A stretch of DNA of 64,000 nt from JAICYJ01 sp963737445 (GTDB lineage Bacteria > Actinomycetota > Thermoleophilia > Gaiellales > JAICJC01). This document shows positions 24,602 through 32,868 of the stretch, in pieces. The translations under genes were made by a program, and so were the position numbers. Numbering within the stretch: the first letter of the stretch is position 1; every line of letters begins with the position of its first letter. Location of the stretch: contig CAVTSO010000006.1 in the NCBI GenBank assembly GCA_963737445.1, positions 62,001-126,000 of the forward strand, read 5' to 3'. Below the pieces are notes generated by a model. That model did not search any database and was not told the DNA's origin. It saw only the letters and a list, made by a program, of their open reading frames with translations.

Positions 24602-24703
24602 GGTACATGCGTTACCACAGGATGTCTGGATCCCAACTGTTAACTCTCCGCTGTGACGGTGCGGTAGGGTCGGCACTCGGCCCACAACGACAAAGGGGGA
24701 GTC

Positions 24704-25165
24704 ATGCGCAAGCGATGGATCGCAGTGGCCGTGGCCGCAATGGCGTTCGGCTGTACCGGACTGGCGATGGCCGCGACCGGGTCGAGCTCGTCGCCGCAGA
24801 TGCGGACGACGCTGCACCTGGTCGAACACCCGATCAACGAGCACGTCGTCGACCTGCCGCCCAAGGGCGACTCGCAGGGCGACCAGTTCCCGTTCTCGAA
24901 CCTGCTGTTCAATGCAAGCAACACCAGCCAGGTGGGCCGCGACCAGGGCAACTGCATCCGCACCAACCCTGCTCGCGGTGAGTGGCAGTGCAGCTGGACG
25001 AACAAGCTCGCCGATGGCCAGATCACGGTCGAGGGGCCGTTCTACGACACCCGCGACAGCCGGCTCGCCATCATCGGCGGCACCGGCATCTACCGCGACG
25101 CGCACGGCACGATGCTGCTGCACGCGCGGCCGCACGGCTACGACTTCGTGTTCTCGATCGACTAG
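24704..25165 (+). CDS. Secreted allene-oxide-cyclase-like barrel protein
   Basis: A 153-residue secreted protein: signal peptide to about residue 23 (AVAVAAMAFGCTGLAMA), then a domain with DQFPFSNLLFNASNTSQVG, DQGNCIRTNP, WQCSWTNKLADGQITVEG, YDTRDSRLAIIGGTGIYRDA and YDFVFSID. This is the AOC/dirigent-like beta-barrel pattern (calycin-like), widespread in secreted actinobacterial proteins and of unknown activity. Shine-Dalgarno GGGGGA is just upstream of the ATG. The cysteine pair CIRTNP...CSW may form a disulfide. Confidence 0.72.
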   Translation: MRKRWIAVAVAAMAFGCTGLAMAATGSSSSPQMRTTLHLVEHPINEHVVDLPPKGDSQGDQFPFSNLLFNASNTSQVGRDQGNCIRTNPARGEWQCSWTNKLADGQITVEGPFYDTRDSRLAIIGGTGIYRDAHGTMLLHARPHGYDFVFSID

Positions 25166-25176
25166 GAGGCTGGTAC

Positions 25177-25192
25177 GCGCGCCCCGGCGCGG
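25177..25192. terminator. GC hairpin between convergent genes
   Basis: CGCGC-CCCG-GCGCG lies in the 30-base gap between two converging genes and could stop transcripts from both sides. Only five base pairs. Confidence 0.3.
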
Positions 25193-25195
25193 TCG

Positions 25196-25504
25196 CTACT
25201 GCGGATGCACGCGTGCGACCGCGCCCGGGGCGAGTGACGCCCAGGGGTCGTCGGCAGGCGGATGCTCCCAGCCTTCGCCGAGCGCCGCGTTCACCTCGTC
25301 CGGGGTCGGCGTCGAGTCGTAGGCCAGCACCACCGTGGCGCCGGACTCGTCCTGCTGGACGCTCTCGACCACGACCGGCCCGACTGCAGGGGTCGTCGGA
25401 ACATCGGCGCCCGGCAGCGGTGCGTCGAGTTCCGTCGGGTAGCGAAGCACGGTGGCGTCCCCCTCATTACCGACTAGTGCGTAGATGTAGGTGGCCTGAG
25501 CCAT
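25196..25504 (-). CDS. Hypothetical protein
   Basis: A 102-residue soluble, acidic protein beginning MAQATYIYALVGNEGD and ending WASLAPGAVARVHPQ. A central strand pattern (VGPVVVESVQQDESGATVVL) and a helix DEVNAALGEGWEHPP are visible. Shine-Dalgarno GGAGG (plus 25509-25513 read on the minus strand) supports the ATG at 25504. No family recognised. Confidence 0.55.
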   Translation of the reverse strand: MAQATYIYALVGNEGDATVLRYPTELDAPLPGADVPTTPAVGPVVVESVQQDESGATVVLAYDSTPTPDEVNAALGEGWEHPPADDPWASLAPGAVARVHPQ

Positions 25505-25579
25505 CGTGCCTCCTGGCATTGGGTGCGCGTGCAAATCTCTCAGGATAGATGTGCCCGGCACGGCATATGCCAAACACGG

Positions 25580-25921
25580 TCACGGCCCGTGGATGACCGT
25601 CGACCAGTCGTTCAGCGCGGAGGTGGCGGACCCCTTGCATGTGCTCTGGATGGCCAGGGCGTCACCGTCGGAGACGTGCAGCGAGAAGTCGAAGGTACCG
25701 GCGGTGACGGGCACGTTGTTGAGCGCCTCGCTGCCGTCGAGCGAGACGCGCAGCGTTTTCGCACAGGATGGCCAGGTCGTGCTGAAGAGGTGGGCGACCA
25801 GGTCGCCGTTGCCGGCCTTGGTGACCGACACCGTCACGTCCGGCCCGGACGCGTGCCGCAGTTCGGTGCTGCAGCCCGCCAGCGCCGGGATCGCCGCGCA
25901 CACGAGCACGAGTCGCCACAT
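25580..25921 (-). CDS. Small lipoprotein of unknown function
   Basis: A 113-residue exported lipoprotein: signal peptide MWRLVLVCAAIPALAGC with a standard lipobox LAGC, then a ~97-residue mostly beta domain with two further cysteines (WPSCAKTL, STCKGS) that could be disulfide-bonded. A minus-strand TATCGT box (plus 25928-25933) ends 6 bases before the ATG, so it is another leaderless-type gene. Confidence 0.65.
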   Translation of the reverse strand: MWRLVLVCAAIPALAGCSTELRHASGPDVTVSVTKAGNGDLVAHLFSTTWPSCAKTLRVSLDGSEALNNVPVTAGTFDFSLHVSDGDALAIQSTCKGSATSALNDWSTVIHGP

Positions 25922-25951
25922 ACGGCGACGATAGCGCCGCGCGCGGCGGCC

Positions 25952-26116
25952 CTACCGCTCCAGCATGTTCCCGTCGAGGTCGTTGCCCATGAACACCAGG
26001 CGCTCGCGGACGCGGAAATGCTCCTCGAGCCCGAAAGCCTGGCCGTAGAACCGCGCGGCCCGCTCGTGGTCGGCCACGATCAGGTGCACGTGTCCGATGC
26101 CGGCAAGGTCCGCCAC
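25952..26116 (-). pseudogene. Truncated glyoxalase/VOC-fold gene fragment
   Basis: Fifty-four codons encode only the first beta-alpha-beta unit of a vicinal-oxygen-chelate protein: GIGHVHLIVADHERAARFYG and QAFGLEEHFRVRERLVFMG, then a stop after GNMLER. Family members are ~120 residues or pairs of such units, and no continuation is found in the other frames downstream. GTG 26116 is supported by a minus-strand GATACT (plus 26123-26128) 6 bases upstream. It is either a remnant or a stand-alone half-domain that would have to dimerise. Confidence 0.5.
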
Positions 26117-26160
26117 ATGCGAAGTATCCACCAGACGTAGATTCAGGGGCTGCCAGCACC

Positions 26161-26166
26161 TAGACT
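26161..26166 (+). promoter_or_regulatory. -10 box TAGACT, leaderless-type
   Basis: TAGACT ends exactly 6 bases before the ATG at 26173. Confidence 0.5.
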
Positions 26167-26172
26167 GAGTGC

Positions 26173-26610
26173 ATGATCCGCCTCGCCCGCATCGGAGTGC
26201 TCGCAGCACTGCTCGGCGTCGTCCTCGCCGTGCCGGCCGTGGCCGCCTCGGGGACGCTGGCCGTCAAGGTGCAGGTTGATCGGCCTGCCGCCTTCACGCA
26301 TCCGGCGGTGCTGTACCGGGTGAACCACACCGGCCACCGGGCTCGGTACTACGTCACCACCACCGGCTGGACCGGCGGCAAGACGCTCAACCCCAAGCAC
26401 GTGACCGTGACGATCAAGCTGGCCAAGGGCGAGGGCGCGATCTACGTGGGCTCGCTGGCCCACCTGCCCCACGCCGGGCCGCTGTTCGCGGGCAGCCGCC
26501 GTCCGGGGGGCTCGATCACGGTGCACGTGTTCGCGACCGTGCCGAGCGCGGCGGACCTGCACGGGCATGCGCGCACGATCACGCTCGCGATCTCGCTGAA
26601 CCCTCGCTAG
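26173..26610 (+). CDS. Secreted protein of unknown function
   Basis: A 145-residue exported protein: signal peptide MIRLARIGVLAALLGVVLAV cut near AVAAS, then a beta-rich, basic domain (SGTLAVKVQVDRPAAFT, YYVTTTGWTGGKTL, HVTVTIKLAKGEGAIYVG). No lipobox or anchor is seen. Leaderless-type TAGACT promoter directly upstream. Confidence 0.6.
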   Translation: MIRLARIGVLAALLGVVLAVPAVAASGTLAVKVQVDRPAAFTHPAVLYRVNHTGHRARYYVTTTGWTGGKTLNPKHVTVTIKLAKGEGAIYVGSLAHLPHAGPLFAGSRRPGGSITVHVFATVPSAADLHGHARTITLAISLNPR

Positions 26611-26686
26611 AGCGAGCGTCCGCCTCGAACATGCGTTCCCGGTGTACACTTGGTGCATCAAGAAGCGCACCGGGCATAGTTCCAGC

Positions 26687-26839
26687 ATGGGAAGCTACGA
26701 CGGCTGGGTGAGCCCGAACCGCAGAGTCAAGACGTGCGAAGCGGGCACCTGCGCGAAGTGCGGCGCCAAGCTCTCGATCTACCGCAAGTCTGGCGAGTTG
26801 ACCTGCGCGCCATGCACGGCCGCGATCGCCGCGTACTAG
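26687..26839 (+). CDS. Small zinc-ribbon protein
   Basis: A 50-residue protein with a four-cysteine treble-clef-like motif: CAKCG near residue 22 and CAPC near residue 41, preceded by a further cysteine pair region (KTCEAGTC). The ATG at 26687 lies 6 bases after CATAGT (26675-26680), consistent with the spacing of other leaderless starts here. Probably binds zinc; partner unknown. Confidence 0.5.
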   Translation: MGSYDGWVSPNRRVKTCEAGTCAKCGAKLSIYRKSGELTCAPCTAAIAAY

Positions 26840-26849
26840 CCACTCCAAT

Positions 26850-26920
26850 GGGTTGCGCCGCCGGCGTACTTGTGATCCGGGTCGTACTGCGATAGACCTG
26901 CCTATGCAATTGCGCAACCC
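26850..26920 (+). promoter_or_regulatory. Promoter of the molybdenum hydroxylase operon flanked by 9-bp inverted repeat
   Basis: TTGTGA (26870-26875) and TAGACC (26893-26898) are 17 bases apart and face coxS-like 26941. GGGTTGCGC (26850-26858) upstream and GCGCAACCC (26912-26920) downstream are exact inverted copies, placed symmetrically around the promoter; they could be paired operator half-sites. Confidence 0.5.
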
Positions 26921-26940
26921 CGACGTCTGAGGAGGGCTCG

Positions 26941-27408
26941 ATGAAGAGCGCCGTCACCATCACCGTCAACGGGGCGCCACGGACGGCCGAGGTCGAGCCG
27001 CGGACGCTGCTCGTCCATCTGCTGCGTGAGCACCTGAACCTGACGGGCACCCATGTCGGCTGCGACACTTCCAACTGCGGGGCGTGCACGGTCTGGCTCG
27101 ACGGCGAGGCCGTGAAGTCGTGCACCCTTCTGGCCGTCCAGGCGGACGGCCGCGAAGTGACGACCATCGAGGGCATCTCCGAGAACGGCGACCTGCACCC
27201 GATGCAGCGGGCCTTCCACGAGCACCACGCCCTGCAGTGCGGCTACTGCACGCCCGGCATGGTGATGACCGCGATCAAGCTGCTCGAGGCGAACCCGGCG
27301 CCGACCGACGAGGAGATCCGCCACGGGCTCGAGGGCAACCTGTGCCGCTGCACCGGCTACGAGAACATCGTCGCGGCCGTCCGGGCCGCATCGGGGGTGA
27401 CGGTCTGA
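26941..27408 (+). CDS. 2Fe-2S subunit of a molybdenum hydroxylase (CoxS/XdhC-like)
   Basis: A 155-residue iron-sulfur subunit with two 2Fe-2S domains: the plant-ferredoxin-type cluster in GCDTSNCGACTVWLDG plus SCTLL, and the helical cluster in CGYCTPGMV and CRCTGYENI. It carries electrons from the Mo site to FAD. Shine-Dalgarno GGAGGG (26931-26936). First gene of a three-gene operon ordered S-L-M; its stop overlaps the next ATG by one base. Confidence 0.92.
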   Translation: MKSAVTITVNGAPRTAEVEPRTLLVHLLREHLNLTGTHVGCDTSNCGACTVWLDGEAVKSCTLLAVQADGREVTTIEGISENGDLHPMQRAFHEHHALQCGYCTPGMVMTAIKLLEANPAPTDEEIRHGLEGNLCRCTGYENIVAAVRAASGVTV

Positions 27409-29756
27409 TGGCGACGACAGCCGAACAGGCGAAGGGGATCGGCGTCGCGGCGCTGCGCAAGGAGGATCGCAAGTTCCTCACCGGCCGCGGCCGCTTCGTC
27501 GACGATCTCAAGCTGCCCGGGATGCTGCACATGGCGATCGTGCGCAGCCAGTTCCCGCATGCCGATATCACCAGGATCGATACGGCCGCCGCGGCGGCCA
27601 TGCCGGGCGTCACGGCGGTGCTGACCGGAGACGACCTGGAGTTCGCCGCCGGCGTCCCGTGCGCCTCGAACCCCACCGGCGACATGGTCCACCCGGTGCG
27701 GCCGCCGTTGGCCAAGGGCCGCGTCCGCCATGTGGGCGAGCCGATCGCCGTCGTGATCGCCGGCGACCGCTACGCCGCCCGCGACGCGGCCGACGCCGTC
27801 GAGGTGAGCTACGCGGAGCTGCCGGCGGTGCTCGACGTCGAGGCAGCCCGGGCCGACGGCGCACCGAAGGTGCACGAGGAGCTCGACTCCAACGTGGCCC
27901 TCGTGCTCACGCACAGGACCGACGGCATCGACGACGCGTTCTCGAAGGCCGACGTGGTGGTCGAGCACACGATCCGGAACCAGCGCCTGATCCACGTCCC
28001 GATCGAGACCCGCGGCGTGGTCGCCGACTGGAACACCGCGAACGACGACCTGGTCGTCTACAGCTCGACGCAGGTGCCGCACTTCCTGCGCACGTTCCTG
28101 GCGATCGTCTGCGGGGTGAGCGAGGCCAAGGTGCGGGCGATCGCGCCCGACGTGGGCGGCGGCTTTGGCTCGAAGCTGAACGCGTACGCCGAGGAGTTCA
28201 TCGCCGCGGCCGCCTCGCGCAAGGTGGGCGCGCCCGTGAAGTGGATCGAGGAGCGCTCCGAGGCGATGCTCGCCACCTGCCACGGCCGCGCCCAGGTCGC
28301 GCACATGCAGCTCGCGGCGACGAAGGACGGGAAGGTGCTCGGCATGCGCGCCCACTACGTCCAGGACTACGGCTCGTACCTGCAGATGCTGACGCCGCTG
28401 ATCTCGCAGCTGACGTTCCTGATGTCTCCCGGTGCGTACGCGATCCCCGAGGTCGACGTCAAGGTGACGAACGTCTACACGAACACGGTGCCGACCGACG
28501 CCCTTCGCGGCGCCGGCCGTCCGGAGGCCACCCACGCGATCGAGCGGATGATGGACATCCTCGCCCGGGAGCTCGGCATGAGCCGCACCGACGTACGCAG
28601 GCGCAACTTCCCGGTCGAGTTCCCGTTCACGACCGCGATCGGCCTCATGTACGACTCCGGCGACTACGCCAAGACGCTCGACAGGCTGCTCGAGCTCTCC
28701 GACGACAAGGAGACGTTCGAGCGGCGGCGGACGGAGGCGGCCGCGCGCGGCAAGCTGCTCGGCCGCGGCCTCTCCACGTGGGTCGAGGTGTGCGGGTTCG
28801 TCCCGTCGGACGTCGCCCGCAACGCGCTCGGGCTGACACCGGGCGGGTGGGAGAGCTCCACCGTGCGGATGCACCCGACCGGCAAGATCACGGTCATAAC
28901 AGGCACGTCGCCGCACGGACAGGGGCACGCGACTTCGTGGTCGCAGATCGTCGAGACCGAGCTCGGCGTGCCGTTCGACGACATCGAGGTGATCCACGGC
29001 GACACGGCGTTCGCTCCCTACGGGCTCGGCACGTACGGCAGCCGCAGCGTGGCCGTCGGCGGCACGGCGGTCCACCTCGCCGCGAGCAAGGTCCGCGATA
29101 AGGCCCGGCTGGTGGCCGCCCAGATGCTCGAGGCGTCGCCCGACGACCTGGACTTCGAGGGCGGCGTGTTCGCGGTCAAGGGCAGCCCGGACAAGCGCAC
29201 GACCATCCAGGAGGTGGCCTTCCGCGCCTGGCAGGCGTTCGGGATGCCCGAGGGCGTGACGCCCGGCCTGGACGAGACGGTCTTCTTCGACCCGCCCAAC
29301 TGCGTGTTCCCGTTCGGCGCGCACGGGTGCGAGGTCGAGGTCGATCGCGAGACCGGGAAGGTCGAGATCACGGGCTACATCGCCGTGGACGACTGCGGCA
29401 ACGTGATCAACCCGATGATCGTCGCTGGACAGGTGCACGGCGGCGTCGTGCACGGGATCGGCCAGGCCCTCTACGAGATCGCCGAGTACGACTCGGGTGG
29501 CCAACTCGTGACCGGAACGCTGGTCGACTACCTGATCCCGTCGGCCGCCGACGTCCCCCACATCGAGACGCACCGCACGGTCACGCCCTCGCCGACGAAC
29601 CCGCTTGGGGTGAAGGGGATCGGCGAAGCGGGCACGATCGCGGCCTCGCCGGCGGTCGTGAGCGCCGTGTGCGACGCGCTCGGCGTCCGCGACCTCGACA
29701 TGCCGCTCCAGCCGGAGACGGTCTGGAACGCGATCCAGAAGGGAGGCGCGGCATGA
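27408..29756 (+). CDS. Molybdopterin-binding subunit, CO-dehydrogenase/xanthine-dehydrogenase family (CoxL form II-like)
   Basis: A 782-residue catalytic subunit. N-terminal aldehyde-oxidase hammerhead domain (KFLTGRGRFVDDLKLPGM), cofactor loops GGGFGSK and SPHGQGHAT, active-site loop ALRGAGR at residues 365-371, and the base glutamate E740 in GVKGIGEAG. True form I CO dehydrogenases carry AYXCSFR with a copper-binding cysteine; this loop is the cysteine-free form II type, so the substrate is more likely an aldehyde or N-heterocycle than CO. Starts at the coxS-like stop and overlaps the FAD subunit by four bases. Confidence 0.9.
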   Translation: MATTAEQAKGIGVAALRKEDRKFLTGRGRFVDDLKLPGMLHMAIVRSQFPHADITRIDTAAAAAMPGVTAVLTGDDLEFAAGVPCASNPTGDMVHPVRPPLAKGRVRHVGEPIAVVIAGDRYAARDAADAVEVSYAELPAVLDVEAARADGAPKVHEELDSNVALVLTHRTDGIDDAFSKADVVVEHTIRNQRLIHVPIETRGVVADWNTANDDLVVYSSTQVPHFLRTFLAIVCGVSEAKVRAIAPDVGGGFGSKLNAYAEEFIAAAASRKVGAPVKWIEERSEAMLATCHGRAQVAHMQLAATKDGKVLGMRAHYVQDYGSYLQMLTPLISQLTFLMSPGAYAIPEVDVKVTNVYTNTVPTDALRGAGRPEATHAIERMMDILARELGMSRTDVRRRNFPVEFPFTTAIGLMYDSGDYAKTLDRLLELSDDKETFERRRTEAAARGKLLGRGLSTWVEVCGFVPSDVARNALGLTPGGWESSTVRMHPTGKITVITGTSPHGQGHATSWSQIVETELGVPFDDIEVIHGDTAFAPYGLGTYGSRSVAVGGTAVHLAASKVRDKARLVAAQMLEASPDDLDFEGGVFAVKGSPDKRTTIQEVAFRAWQAFGMPEGVTPGLDETVFFDPPNCVFPFGAHGCEVEVDRETGKVEITGYIAVDDCGNVINPMIVAGQVHGGVVHGIGQALYEIAEYDSGGQLVTGTLVDYLIPSAADVPHIETHRTVTPSPTNPLGVKGIGEAGTIAASPAVVSAVCDALGVRDLDMPLQPETVWNAIQKGGAA

Positions 29757-30571
29757 TCCCGCGCGCATTCGCATACGAGCGGCCCGAGTCCGTGGCCGAC
29801 GCGGCCGGCCTCCTGCGCACCCACGGCGACGGCGCCCGCGTCATCGCCGGCGGGCACTCGCTGTTACCGATGATGAAGCTGCGGCTGGCAGCGCCGGAGA
29901 CGCTGATCGACATCGGCGGCATCTCCAGCCTGCGCAGCATCTCCGACATGGGCTCGCACATCGTGATCGGCGCGCTCACCCGCCACGTCGACGTGGCAGA
30001 GTCGGATCTCGTGCGCTCCGCCTGCCCCGTCCTGGCGCAGGCGGCCGCAAGCATCGGCGACATGCAGGTGCGGAACCGCGGCACGATCGGCGGTTCGCTG
30101 GCACAGGCCGATCCCCACGGCGACCTGCCAGCCGTTCTGCTCGCCCTCGACGGCGAGGTGTCCGCCGAGGGCCCGGATGGGCTGCGTACCATCGCCGCCA
30201 GCGACCTGTTCCTCGGCTTTCTGACGACGTCGCTGCGCCCGGACGAGATCCTGACCGGCGTGCGCGTGCCCAAGGCGCCGAAGGGAGCGTACGTCAAGTT
30301 CAACCGCCGTGCTCAGGACTGGGCGATCGTCGGCGTCGCGGCCGTGGTGGACGGGAGCTCCGCCCGGATCGCGCTCACGGGCGTCGGCCCGGCCCCGGTG
30401 CGCGCCGAGGCCGCCGAGCGGGCGTTCTCGGGCGGGAATGCCGCGGAGGCGGCGGAACTCGCTGCCGAGGGTCTCGACCCGCCCGCCGACTCCGCCGGCT
30501 CCGCGGACTACCGCAGGCATCTGGCCCGCGTGCTCACCCGGCGGGCGCTCGAGGAGGCGAGCTCGGGGTAG
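29753..30571 (+). CDS. FAD-binding subunit of the molybdenum hydroxylase (CoxM-like)
   Basis: A 272-residue flavoprotein subunit. FAD-binding motifs AGGHSLLPMMKLRLA (about residues 32-46) and RNRGTIGGSLAQADP, then the C-terminal CO-dehydrogenase flavoprotein domain (KFNRRAQDWAIVGVAA, LTGVGPAPVRA). It passes electrons from the 2Fe-2S clusters to the acceptor. ATG overlaps the large-subunit stop by four bases. No maturation genes (MoxR, XdhC chaperone) follow; the island at tRNA-Gln begins 81 bases later. Confidence 0.9.
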   Translation: MIPRAFAYERPESVADAAGLLRTHGDGARVIAGGHSLLPMMKLRLAAPETLIDIGGISSLRSISDMGSHIVIGALTRHVDVAESDLVRSACPVLAQAAASIGDMQVRNRGTIGGSLAQADPHGDLPAVLLALDGEVSAEGPDGLRTIAASDLFLGFLTTSLRPDEILTGVRVPKAPKGAYVKFNRRAQDWAIVGVAAVVDGSSARIALTGVGPAPVRAEAAERAFSGGNAAEAAELAAEGLDPPADSAGSADYRRHLARVLTRRALEEASSG

Positions 30572-31024
30572 CCGCGGCTTCCTTCGTTGGACGGTTCAGT
30601 GCCCCATCGGAACTTGCTGCACTCCCTGCACGTGGGGATCGGCTTGGATAAAGGCTGCGGGGCAGGGACTCGAACCCCGACTACCTGATCCAGAGAAGCC
30701 TCAAGCGGTTTCGGCGTGGTTCGGCCAGGCTGGGAAATGCCTGCAAACAAGCCGATTCTGGGGCGCGCACCCCCACGCGTTTCGGCGTGTCTGGCGTGGT
30801 CTGGTGTCCCCCTGGTGTCCCCGTAGCAGATCCAGCGACCGGGGCGTAGTGTCCGGCCACGCTCCGAGGTTCAGGAGCGGCGCACCGGGGCCGGCACTTC
30901 CCCGCTAAGAGAGCACGTCGTGGAACAGATGGAAGCCGCGCGCGACGCGTTGATGGCCGTTTACGACGGTAAGCGTGGACAAAGAGCCGAAAATGTTCGC
31001 GTCGGGGCACGTCGTCGGTGAGTC
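30572..31024. other. Non-coding stretch: left end of the tRNA-Gln island
   Basis: Contains the 44-bp copy of the tRNA-Gln 3' half (30652-30695) and then ~330 bases with no convincing gene. A 33-codon frame from GTG 30920 is open but unsupported. The segment 30780-30830 repeats GGTGTCCCC twice in tandem. Confidence 0.5.
30652..30695. repeat. attL-like 44-bp direct repeat (tRNA-Gln 3' half)
   Basis: Identical over 44 bases to 34876-34919, covering the anticodon loop, T-arm and acceptor 3' end of tRNA-Gln. The rest of the tRNA is missing here. Confidence 0.88.
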
Positions 31025-31053
31025 GGTAACCTTTCGCGGGGGCCCGCCGTCTA
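31025..31053 (+). promoter_or_regulatory. ECF-type promoter GGTAACC-16-CGTCTA
   Basis: GGTAACC (31025-31031) and CGTCTA (31048-31053) are 16 bases apart, the spacing and composition of ECF sigma promoters (AAC-type -35, CGT-type -10). It faces the ECF sigma gene at 31096 and suggests autoregulation. Confidence 0.55.
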
Positions 31054-31095
31054 TCCCTTGAACCAGGGAGGGCGAGGATCGCTCTGCAGGAACAG

Positions 31096-31560
31096 ATGGC
31101 TGAGTTGTGGGTTGCCTATGGCGGCCAGTTGTGGCGTGCGATGCTGGTTGCGGCGGCCGGAAGGCGCGACCTGGCGGACGAGGTGACCGCCGAGGCGTTT
31201 GCGCGGCTGCTGGCGAGCTACGACTCTGTGCGCGAGCCGCGGGCGTGGCTGTTTCGCACCGGATATCGGCTGCTTACCGACGAGTATCGTCGGCAGCGAC
31301 GTTTGGGGGACGCTCATCCCGAGCCGACGGCGGAGATGGCTGAGGAGCTGGATCCGGAGCTGATCGCCGCGCTTGCAACGCTTGCGCCGAAGGCTCGTTT
31401 GTGCGTGTTTTTGCACTACTACTCTGACCTGTCGGTGGGTGAGATTGCTCATCTGACCGGATCCACGAGGACCGCGGTCAAGGTGCGGCTGCATCGTGCG
31501 CGTGCGCAGCTTCGTGTGGCGCTTTCGGATGTCGGGGGTGTGCATGTCCCGGTGGACTGA
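31096..31560 (+). CDS. ECF-type RNA polymerase sigma factor
   Basis: A 154-residue sigma-70 family protein with region 2 (LWRAMLVAAAGRRDLADEVT, EAFARLLASY, PRAWLFRTGYRLLTDEYRR) and region 4 (LATLAPKARLCVFLHYYSDL, VGEIAHLTGSTRTAVKVRLH) joined by a short acidic linker. It should direct RNA polymerase to alternative promoters, probably including its own at 31025. The last 17 bases overlap the next gene, so sigma and membrane partner are co-translated. It is cargo of the tRNA-Gln island. Confidence 0.88.
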   Translation: MAELWVAYGGQLWRAMLVAAAGRRDLADEVTAEAFARLLASYDSVREPRAWLFRTGYRLLTDEYRRQRRLGDAHPEPTAEMAEELDPELIAALATLAPKARLCVFLHYYSDLSVGEIAHLTGSTRTAVKVRLHRARAQLRVALSDVGGVHVPVD

Positions 31561-32868
31561 GCTATTGGAGTGCGTGGAGCGGGCGGAGCCGTCACCGGTG
31601 ATTCCTGCGCGGGCGCTTGCGCGTGCTGCCGAGTTGGCGGAGCGGCCCGCGCGGCGCAGAGCCCGCAGGGCGACCATGGTCGTTGCCGCCGCACTGGGAG
31701 CCGTCGTGTTGGTGGTCATGCTGGTGATTGCCGCCCATTCGCGGCGTGACGTGGCCCCGGCCGCGCCGGTGCGACCCGATCGGACGGACTCGAGGTTTGG
31801 CTACGTGCGTTATCGGCCTGGACGGCAGGGAGGATGTCCCGGCCTGGAACACGCTGATGCTGGCCACGGCGACTGGCACGCGCCGCCTGCTGACGATCCA
31901 CGGCCACAACCGTTACATCGCCTCGACAGCCACCTCACCCGATGGACGCCACGTCGCGCTGACCGTTGGCCACAAAAGCGGGAGCCGTATACGACCGACC
32001 TCGTGGTGGTCTCGACTCGAGCAGGCGGCGCGCATCGGGCACCCCCGGGTTGTCCCGGCGCTCCTAGACGGAGTAATGCTCACCTGGTCGCCCGACAGCT
32101 CCGCGCTTGCCTTCTCGGTAATGGCAGCCGGGGGGGCTGGATCGTCTCTCTACACCTTGTCGCTAGATGGTGCTTCGCAGCGGCCGGTGCGGATTTTTAC
32201 CGCGAAGTCGGGCTCGATGATCTCCCTGCCTTCCCATGGTCGCCGGATGGTCGCACGATCGCCTTCAATCTCGGCGGGCCGGCCAAGGCGGGCCGCCGTG
32301 GGGACGGAACCCGCGAACAGAGCATGCTCGTCGACGTGGCGAGCGGAGCGGTGCATCCGCTTCCTGCCAGCTTGACCGGCCGGTTCGCTGCGGGCGTGTT
32401 CCCGCACTGGCTGGTGGGGCCGATCTTTCAGCCGCATGGAGACTTGATCGCCGCCTACTCCATTCAGCCCTATCTCACTACGGCGACATCGCGCGCGTGA
32501 CGCCGATCAAGCACGCGTTCCGATACGGCGCGGTGCCGCTGGGTTGGTCGCCGGACGGGCGATACCTGCTGCTATCTGCGAATCCCAAGGCGCCCACCTT
32601 CCCCCCGGCATACGACCCCCTTGTCTGCCACGAGCTGTTCACCTACGACGTGAAAACACGCAGCACCGTGCGGATCGGATGCGGAGAACACGCAGAATGG
32701 GAACCCCTCACCAACCGAGTCGTGATCTCAACTTATACCGACACCGCCGTCGCCGTCGACGTGGCTGGCCGCTCGGCGATGACGCTCACGTCGGTCTCGG
32801 CGCTCGGTACCGACCAGCGAGTACTGACACGCAACGCGTCTCCAGACAGCTGGCGTACGCCGCTCTAA
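31544..32868 (+). pseudogene. Membrane protein with TolB/WD40-like propeller, probable anti-sigma partner (several frameshifts)
   Basis: Starts MSRWTELLECVERAEPSPV in the cytoplasm, one transmembrane helix (ATMVVAAALGAVVLVVMLVI), then an external region whose blades can be read only by changing frame at least four times: YIASTATSPDGRHVALTVG, TDLVVVSTRAGGA, LTWSPDSSALAFSV, WSPDGRTIAFNLGG and GWSPDGRYLLLSANPK. WSPDG repeats are typical of PD40/TolB propellers. Shifts go in both directions, unlike the +1 shifts elsewhere, so this one looks truly decayed. Position and overlap with the sigma gene suggest an anti-sigma role. Confidence 0.65.

Noticed and set aside
27357..29774. 805-codon open frame opposite the molybdenum-hydroxylase large subunit
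   Set aside because: Composition dominated by R, H, D, V and L with no domains; mirrors the codon structure of the sense gene, which has all cofactor motifs.
30309..30908. Open frame running through the left tRNA-Gln repeat
   Set aside because: It overlaps coxM out of frame and translates tRNA sequence; a typical false gene at an att site.
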